DNA of 64,000 nucleotides from the NCBI RefSeq assembly GCF_900114345.1, contig NZ_FOZJ01000002.1, forward strand, positions 248,001 to 312,000, given 5' to 3'. Shown one piece after another: positions 54,294-64,000 of this stretch (within the stretch, counting starts at the first letter, position 1; every line of letters begins with the position of its first letter). The stretch is from Microbacterium sp. cf046 (GTDB lineage Bacteria > Actinomycetota > Actinomycetes > Actinomycetales > Microbacteriaceae). The notes beneath the pieces were generated by a model. The model was given only the letters and a program-made list of their open reading frames with translations. It was not told the DNA's origin and did not search any database. The position numbers and the translations under genes are program-made.

Positions 54294-55447
54294 GCGTCAC
54301 CGCAGCAGGGGGATTCGAAGCGGCAGGCGTCGCGGTCGGACTCAAATCGAGCGGCAGCGCCGACGTCGCCGTCGTGGTCAACCGCGGTCCGCTGAAGGTC
54401 GCCGCCGCCGTCTTCACGTCCAACCGCGCCAAGGCGAACCCGATCATCTGGTCGCAGCAGGTCATCCAGGACGGCGTGGTGGAGGCGATCGTGCTCAATT
54501 CCGGCGGAGCCAACTGCTTCACCGGCTCCTTCGGGTTCCAGACGACGCACCAGACGGCCGAAAGGGCCGCGGAGCTGCTCGGCGTGAGCGCCGGGGACGT
54601 GCTGATCTGCTCGACCGGGCTGATCGGCACGGGCGACGAGGTGTTCCGCGCGAAGGTGCTCGCCGGCACGGAGAAGGGCATCGCCGAGCTCTCCGCGGAC
54701 GGAGGCGAGGCGGCATCCCTCGCGATCATGACGACGGACTCGAAGCCGAAGCGCTCCGTCGTCCGCCGGGACGGCTGGTCGATCGGCGGCATGGCGAAGG
54801 GCGCCGGGATGCTGGCACCGGGGCTCGCGACGATGCTGGTGGTCATCACGACCGACGCCGTGCTCGACGCCGCGGGGGCGGATGCGTCGCTGCGCCGCGC
54901 GACGAGCACGACCTTCGACCGCCTCGATTCGGACGGGTGCATGTCCACGAACGACCAGGTCACCCTCATGGTCAACGGAGCGAGCGGCATCCGCCCCTCG
55001 CTCGATGACTTCGCCGCCGCACTCGCAGAGGTCTGCCTCGACCTCGCCCGGCAGCTGCAGGGCGACGCCGAAGGGGCCAGTCACGACATCACGATCGAGG
55101 TCGTGCACGCGGCATCCGAGGCGGACGCGGTCGAGGTCGGCCGCTCCGTCGCCCGCAACAACCTCTTCAAAGCCGCGATCTTCGGCAACGACCCGAACTG
55201 GGGCCGCGTGCTCGCCGCGATCGGAACGACCGCTGCCGAGTTCGATCCCTACGATGTCGACGTGTGGATGAACGGTGTCCGCGTGTGCAGCCAGGGCGGT
55301 CCGGACGCGCCGCGCGACGACGTCGATCTGGCCCCGCGCGCCACGCACCTGCTGATCGACCTGAAGGTCGGCCAGGCCACCGCCACGATCCTCACGAACG
55401 ACCTCACCCACGACTACGTCCACGAGAACAGCGCGTACGCGACATGA
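54290..55447 (+). CDS. argJ: Glutamate N-acetyltransferase (ornithine acetyltransferase)
   Basis: The 385-residue enzyme recycles the acetyl group from N-acetylornithine to glutamate. The precursor cuts itself before Thr in [46 protein letters not shown] and [22 protein letters not shown] are family blocks. It is coupled on both sides by 4-bp overlaps. Confidence 0.96.
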   Translation: MSVTAAGGFEAAGVAVGLKSSGSADVAVVVNRGPLKVAAAVFTSNRAKANPIIWSQQVIQDGVVEAIVLNSGGANCFTGSFGFQTTHQTAERAAELLGVSAGDVLICSTGLIGTGDEVFRAKVLAGTEKGIAELSADGGEAASLAIMTTDSKPKRSVVRRDGWSIGGMAKGAGMLAPGLATMLVVITTDAVLDAAGADASLRRATSTTFDRLDSDGCMSTNDQVTLMVNGASGIRPSLDDFAAALAEVCLDLARQLQGDAEGASHDITIEVVHAASEADAVEVGRSVARNNLFKAAIFGNDPNWGRVLAAIGTTAAEFDPYDVDVWMNGVRVCSQGGPDAPRDDVDLAPRATHLLIDLKVGQATATILTNDLTHDYVHENSAYAT

Positions 55448-56345
55448 CAGAGATCGATCTGCAGGACACCGATCCGGCCGAGGCGAGCGGCAAGGCCGCG
55501 ACCCTGATCGAGTCGCTGCCGTGGCTCCGGCGCTTCAGCGACCAGGTGATCGTCATCAAGTACGGCGGCAACGCGATGGTCAGCGAAGAGCTGCAGGACG
55601 CCTTCGCCGCGGACATCGCGTACCTGCGCTACGTCGGGGTCAAGCCGGTCGTGGTGCACGGCGGCGGACCGCAGATCTCGTCGATGCTCGACCGCCTCGC
55701 GATCCCGAGCGAGTTCAAGGGCGGCTACCGCGTCACCAGCACCGAGGCGATCAGCGTGGTGCGCATGGTGCTCACCGGGCAGATCAATCCGCAGCTCGTC
55801 GCGAAGATCAACGCGCACGGACCGCACGCGACCGGGCTGTCCGGCGAGGACGCGGGTCTGTTCGGCGGACGTCGCAGGGGAGTGGTCGTCGATGGCATCC
55901 ACCATGACCTCGGCCGGGTCGGCGATGTCGTCGAGGTCGACCCGAAGCCGGTGCACGACCAGCTGGCGGCGGGCCGCATCCCCGTCGTCTCCAGCATCGC
56001 GCCCGACCTGGATCATCCCGGCCACTCGCTCAACGTCAACGCGGATGCCGCGGCCGCGGCTCTCGCGATTGCGCTGGGCGCCGCGAAGCTCGTCGTGCTG
56101 ACCGACGTGGCGGGACTCTACGCCGACTGGCCGAACCGCGACTCGCTGGTCTCGCATCTGACCGCGGCGGAGCTGCGCGCGATGCTGCCGTCGCTCGAGT
56201 CGGGCATGATCCCGAAGATGCGGGCATGCCTGGACGCGGTCGAGGGCGGCGTCGAGACCGCGGCGATCATCGACGGCCGGGTCCCGCACTCGGTCCTCGC
56301 GGAGATCTTCACCAGCAAGGGAATCGGAACGGAAGTGGTGCTCGG

Positions 56346-56349
<4 letters not shown>
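55444..56349 (+). CDS. argB: Acetylglutamate kinase
   Basis: The 301-residue kinase phosphorylates N-acetylglutamate. Motifs present are [29 protein letters not shown], the Arg-rich hinge, [27 protein letters not shown], and [13 protein letters not shown] at the end. The N-terminal helix typical of arginine-inhibited forms ([17 protein letters not shown]) is present, so feedback inhibition by arginine is likely. Confidence 0.96.
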
Positions 56350-61029
<4,680 letters not shown>

Positions 61030-61046
61030 GCCTGGGCCCGCCGCGC

Positions 61047-61883
61047 TCAGCCCCGGAGGTGCTCCGCCTCGCTCAGCACGGCCGCGACATCGTCCGCCTG
61101 CGCGCGCGTGCTCGCGATCAGGTCGGTGAGCGCCTCCGATGTCTCGGGGCTGCGCGACCGCCCGTCCATCCGCTCCAGGAAGCCGAGCGCCACGACTGCG
61201 TCCTGGTGCTCGCCCAGTGCATCCTGCAGCGCCTTGCTCCGCTCGATGATCTCCTCCGCATCCGCACCGAGGACCGGAGCGGCGAGTTCGACCGCGTAGC
61301 GGTGGCGTTTGGCGGCCTTGCGCGCGTCGTGCAGCAGGGCGCGGGCGTCGTCGCCGGATGCCGATGCGTCACGCGCCCTCTGCAGACGTTTCCGCAGCCG
61401 CGCTTCGGCCTTGTCGACCCGACGCAGGGCGCGCGCCGCGGCGCGGTCGGCCTCGGCGGTCGTCGGCGGATCGTCCCGCCAGCGTGTCACCGCGACCGCG
61501 AGGGCACGGCCGCGGTCGCTGTCCAAAGCCGCGGTGACCGCATTCCAGGCACGCCTCCGGTCGTTCCGGATCCGCCTGCCGATGACGCGTCGCGCGACGG
61601 CAGCCGTCGACGCGTCCGGACCCGTGAAGCGCTCGGCGAGCACCTGAAGGTCGCGGACATCGCCGAGCAGGAGCCCCATCCACCGCAGCTCCTGCGCGAA
61701 GCCGGAGCGCGATTCGGCGTCGTAGACGGCGCCGTATGTGCGAAGTGTCGCGCGCAGGCGCCGGATAGCGACGCGAGTGGGGTGCACGACGGACTCGTCG
61801 CGCGCCATCAGGGCTGCACGAGCGTCGAGGATCACGTCGCACTGCTCGTCGACGTACGCCTGGACGAGCGCCCCGAGTCTCAC
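61047..61883 (-). CDS. CHAD-domain protein
   Basis: The 278-residue helical protein matches the CHAD domain, with repeated conserved His/Arg/Lys. Examples are ESVVHPTRVAIRRLRATLRTYG, LRWMGLLLGDVRDLQVL, LLHDARKAAKRHRYAVELAAPVLG and LQDALGEHQDAVVALGFL. CHAD domains bind polyphosphate; no CYTH/thiamine-triphosphatase domain is fused here. GTG 61883 overlaps the stop of the membrane gene (GTGA), so it is the last gene of a three-gene leftward operon. Confidence 0.88.
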   Translation of the reverse strand: MRLGALVQAYVDEQCDVILDARAALMARDESVVHPTRVAIRRLRATLRTYGAVYDAESRSGFAQELRWMGLLLGDVRDLQVLAERFTGPDASTAAVARRVIGRRIRNDRRRAWNAVTAALDSDRGRALAVAVTRWRDDPPTTAEADRAAARALRRVDKAEARLRKRLQRARDASASGDDARALLHDARKAAKRHRYAVELAAPVLGADAEEIIERSKALQDALGEHQDAVVALGFLERMDGRSRSPETSEALTDLIASTRAQADDVAAVLSEAEHLRG

Positions 61884-62488
61884 CAGATCGCCAGTCGCAC
61901 CAGCGCCCCGACGACGCACGCCCAGAGCAGGCTGGACAGGGTGCCGATGATGAACCGTTCGCGCGACTCGGCCGCGGAAAGCTCCGAGAACCGGCCGACG
62001 CCCTTGACGGCCACGACGATCGCGATCGCCTCGGGGTAGCCGGCGATCAGGGCGATGACCACCGAGAGCCGTTCCAGATAGCCGATCGTCGTGCCTCCCC
62101 GCAGCACCTCGGTGCCCGTTCCGGCGGGCGCCTCGCCGTCGGCGACGCCCGCGGCCTCGGCATCCAGGATGATCCCGCCGTTGACGCCGTCGCGAACCCG
62201 GCCGTGGGTGGCCATCTCCAGGACGCGCCGGGTCACGGGGTTCCCGCCCAGGACGGCGACGGTCGTTCCCAGGAGGGCGACGATCAGGCCCATGATGACC
62301 GGGACGTTGACGGGGGAGACGACCACGACGATCAGGGAGAGCACCACGAGCGCGCCGGCGATGATCAGCGGGAGGGTGGTCGGGCGCTTCAGGCTGATGA
62401 TGATCAGCACGAGAGCGGCGCACATCGCGAGGAACAGGAAGATCGACAGGATGGCGGCGATGATCGCTTCCGGGAAGATCACTGGCAT
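61880..62488 (-). CDS. Membrane protein, likely partner of the SatD-like gene
   Basis: The 202-residue protein has about five membrane segments, e.g. IIAAILSIFLFLAMCAALVLII, LPLIIAGALVVLSLIVVVVS and VPVIMGLIVALLGTTVAVLGG. Its C-terminal block has ERLSVVIALIAGYPEAIAIVVA and the charged KGVGRFSELSAAESRERFIIG. That block resembles the end of DUF3307 membrane proteins that accompany SatD genes. It lies 31 bp after the SatD-like gene and overlaps the CHAD gene. The function is unknown. Confidence 0.65.
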   Translation of the reverse strand: MPVIFPEAIIAAILSIFLFLAMCAALVLIIISLKRPTTLPLIIAGALVVLSLIVVVVSPVNVPVIMGLIVALLGTTVAVLGGNPVTRRVLEMATHGRVRDGVNGGIILDAEAAGVADGEAPAGTGTEVLRGGTTIGYLERLSVVIALIAGYPEAIAIVVAVKGVGRFSELSAAESRERFIIGTLSSLLWACVVGALVRLAIW

Positions 62489-62519
62489 TCGGCCAGTCTT
62501 CCACGGGGCTGCCCCACGA

Positions 62520-63110
62520 TCAGCGGTCCAGGCGCTCCAGTGTCCGGGCGAGGGCCGGGATCGCCGCTTCCTCGAGCCTCAGACCACCGGCTTTCGCGCG
62601 AAGGCTCACGGCGGTCGGAGTGATGCCGAGCCGAGCGGCGATCTGCTTCTGGCTGAGGCCCTCCGCCAGCAGGTCGGCCACCTCCCAGCCCTGCTCCGAC
62701 CGGCGGTCACGCAGGTCGACGAGAAGACGCAGATACGCCTCGGCATCCTCGGCGGCGACGCCGTCGGCCGATGCGACGGCGACTCGGCCCGACGCGGACT
62801 TCGCGCGCTCGACCGCTTCACGGGCCAGGACGAACACCGAACCCCGCGCGGCGCGGATGTCGGCGGGCAACGGCGTCTCGAATGCGCCCGCGCCCAGCCC
62901 GACGCTCCACCGGCCGTCGCGCAGCAGCTCGAGGACGATGTCCAACGCCGCCGGGGCGCTCGCCGTGAGCGCCTGCAGCTCATCGCCCGCGTTGCGCTGA
63001 ACGGGGAGGGTGAGCCGGTCGGCCCCGACTCGCTCCACGAGCCGGACGCCGTCGGGGACGAGGTCCGCGTTGCTTCTGCTGTCGCGCTGGTCCGCGGTGA
63101 TGACGAACAT
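62520..63110 (-). CDS. SatD-like protein with a C-terminal helix-turn-helix
   Basis: The 196-residue protein shows SatD landmarks: the start FVITADQRDSRSNADLV, NAGDELQALT, and the block RDGRWSVGLGAGAFETPLP. The end has a sigma/LuxR-like helix-turn-helix (EVADLLAEGLSQKQIAARLGITPTAVSLRA, residues about 140-170). It may sense a ligand and bind DNA. GGAGGA precedes ATG 63110. It heads the SatD/membrane/CHAD operon. Confidence 0.72.
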   Translation of the reverse strand: MFVITADQRDSRSNADLVPDGVRLVERVGADRLTLPVQRNAGDELQALTASAPAALDIVLELLRDGRWSVGLGAGAFETPLPADIRAARGSVFVLAREAVERAKSASGRVAVASADGVAAEDAEAYLRLLVDLRDRRSEQGWEVADLLAEGLSQKQIAARLGITPTAVSLRAKAGGLRLEEAAIPALARTLERLDR

Positions 63111-63283
63111 GGTTCCTCCCGTCCGTGATGAACAGCGATAAGCGCTGAGGCTTCATCGTAGTGAATGATGCTACAGGACTTCATCACATCGACGCCAGAC
63201 AGTCCTCATGCTTACTCGCGTCGAATGAAGCCGGAGGGCTTATCTACTGGACGACGCGTCCGAGCGTGTGCCAGCCTCGCACC

Positions 63284-63634
63284 ATGGCGAAAGTTGAGCA
63301 TTTCGAGATTCCCGTCGACGACATCGCGCGGGCCCAGGCCTTCTACACCGCAGTCCTCGACTTCGACTACGAACCGTGGGGCGACGAGATGGGGATGCTG
63401 CGACAGCCGAAGGCGGAGGGAATCAACGGCGATCTCCATCTGCGCGGTGCGACGCCGCATCCCACGGTCGTCTTCACCGTCGATCGCATCGAGGACACGG
63501 TCGCGCGCGCGATCGCCGCGGGCGGGGAGCAGATCGGCGAGATCCAGCCGATGAGCGAGACGGCGCGATGGGTCTACATCAAGGATTCCGAAGGCAACAT
63601 CATCGGCCTGTACGACGAGATCTCGGCGGCCTGA
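63284..63634 (+). CDS. VOC (glyoxalase/bleomycin resistance) family protein
   Basis: The 116-residue protein has a single vicinal-oxygen-chelate fold: KVEHFEIPVDDIARAQAFYTAVLDF, HPTVVFTVDRIEDTVARAIAAGG, and ARWVYIKDSEGNIIGLYDE with the typical metal-side Glu. The specific reaction is unknown. ATG 63284 begins the conserved domain; longer starts have no ribosome site or family match. Confidence 0.87.
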   Translation: MAKVEHFEIPVDDIARAQAFYTAVLDFDYEPWGDEMGMLRQPKAEGINGDLHLRGATPHPTVVFTVDRIEDTVARAIAAGGEQIGEIQPMSETARWVYIKDSEGNIIGLYDEISAA

Positions 63635-63660
63635 GGTCGGGGGCATCCGGGGCCCGCTGA

Positions 63661-63666
63661 TAACCT
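63661..63666 (+). promoter_or_regulatory. -10 element TAACCT, leaderless tyrS
   Basis: TAACCT is followed by CGAACGC and GTG 63674. Confidence 0.55.
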
Positions 63667-63673
63667 CGAACGC

Positions 63674-64000
63674 GTGTCCTCTCCCGCTCTGACCTCGAGC
63701 GCGCCCGCCATCGATCCGACGTTCGAGAACGTCTGGGATGAACTGGTCTGGCGCGGACTCGTGCACGTGTCGACCGACCCGGACGCCCTGCGCGCGCTGC
63801 TGGCCGGGCCGCCGATCACGTACTACTGCGGATTCGACCCGACCGCTCCCAGCCTGCACCTGGGCAATCTCGTCCAGCTGCTCGTGATGCGCCGACTGCA
63901 GCTCGCGGGGCACAAGCCGCTCGGTCTCGTCGGCGGCTCGACCGGGCTCGTCGGCGACCCCCGGCCCTCGGCCGAGCGCACGCTGAACACCAAGGAGACC
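63674..64000 (+). CDS. tyrS: Tyrosyl-tRNA synthetase, 5' part
   Basis: The frame runs to the window edge, giving 109 codons. It shows the class I start of Tyr[45 protein letters not shown] with the HIGH-type HLGN, and [12 protein letters not shown]. It charges tRNA-Tyr. GTG 63674 is placed by the leaderless -10. The rest of the gene lies outside the window. Confidence 0.95.
   Translation, partial: MSSPALTSSAPAIDPTFENVWDELVWRGLVHVSTDPDALRALLAGPPITYYCGFDPTAPSLHLGNLVQLLVMRRLQLAGHKPLGLVGGSTGLVGDPRPSAERTLNTKET

Noticed and set aside
63161..63283. N-terminal extension of the VOC protein from an upstream GTG
   Set aside because: The added 41 residues have no family match or ribosome site. The conserved domain starts at ATG 63284.

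Overview
The window is high-GC, gene-dense actinobacterial chromosome, most like Microbacterium or a close relative in the Microbacteriaceae. The evidence is strong GC bias at third codon positions, the gene order rnj-ftsK-pgsA-cinA-clgR-DUF3046-recA-recX-miaB-miaA-dapF-hflX-lexA known from actinobacteria including Mycobacterium, a GluABCD-type glutamate importer, and -10 elements placed directly before start codons. I see no rRNA or tRNA gene, prophage, insertion sequence or CRISPR array. Nearly all genes are core metabolism or information processing, and I did not find a clearly new multi-gene system.

Layout. 1-3.8 kb: 3' end of pnp, an aldo/keto-reductase-fold protein lacking its catalytic residues, a histidine phosphatase and an orphan PP-loop protein. 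3.8-9.4 kb: a GNAT acetyltransferase divergent from a large AfsR/SARP-type regulator, then a convergent two-gene DrrAB-like ABC exporter. 9.5-18.2 kb: dapB, a TPR membrane protein, a leftward set (epimerase, OsmC, DUF4395 protein, thioredoxin-like protein), then thyA-dfrA, an SDR, dapA and RNase J. 18.2-31.5 kb: GNAT, ftsK, pgsA, cinA, clgR, DUF3046, recA-recX, miaB-miaA, GNAT, dapF, a methyltransferase and hflX. 31.5-36.4 kb: S9 peptidase, an unknown membrane protein, lexA, and a divergent LysM protein placed like the SOS division inhibitors YneA/Rv2719c. 36.5-40.5 kb: hisC-hisB-hisH-hisA and an SseB-like protein. 40.5-44.9 kb: PLP decarboxylase, DUF1844, infC-rpmI-rplT and a SpoU-type rRNA methyltransferase. 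44.9-52 kb: gluABCD importer and pheST. 52-61 kb: an epimerase, argCJBDF, an inserted membrane acyltransferase-like gene, and argH. 61-63.1 kb: a leftward SatD-like / membrane / CHAD operon. The window ends with a VOC protein and the start of tyrS.

How it works together. Lysine/diaminopimelate genes (dapA, dapB, dapF) feed peptidoglycan and lysine synthesis. thyA and dfrA form the thymidylate/folate cycle. recA, recX and lexA form the SOS core; a LexA-type box is visible before recA and a weaker one before the LysM gene. clgR has a stress (ECF sigma) type promoter. Genes within transcription units are often coupled by 1-4 bp stop/start overlaps (ATGA, GTGA, TGATG).

The points most worth a second look are: the uniform leaderless-promoter pattern at about 20 genes; the catalytically dead AKR; a perfect three-copy 27-bp repeat that multiplies the hisH start codon; a possible Arg-rich leader peptide before argC; an arginine operon with a membrane gene where argR and argG are often found; the lexA/LysM intergenic region; and the SatD/membrane/CHAD operon.
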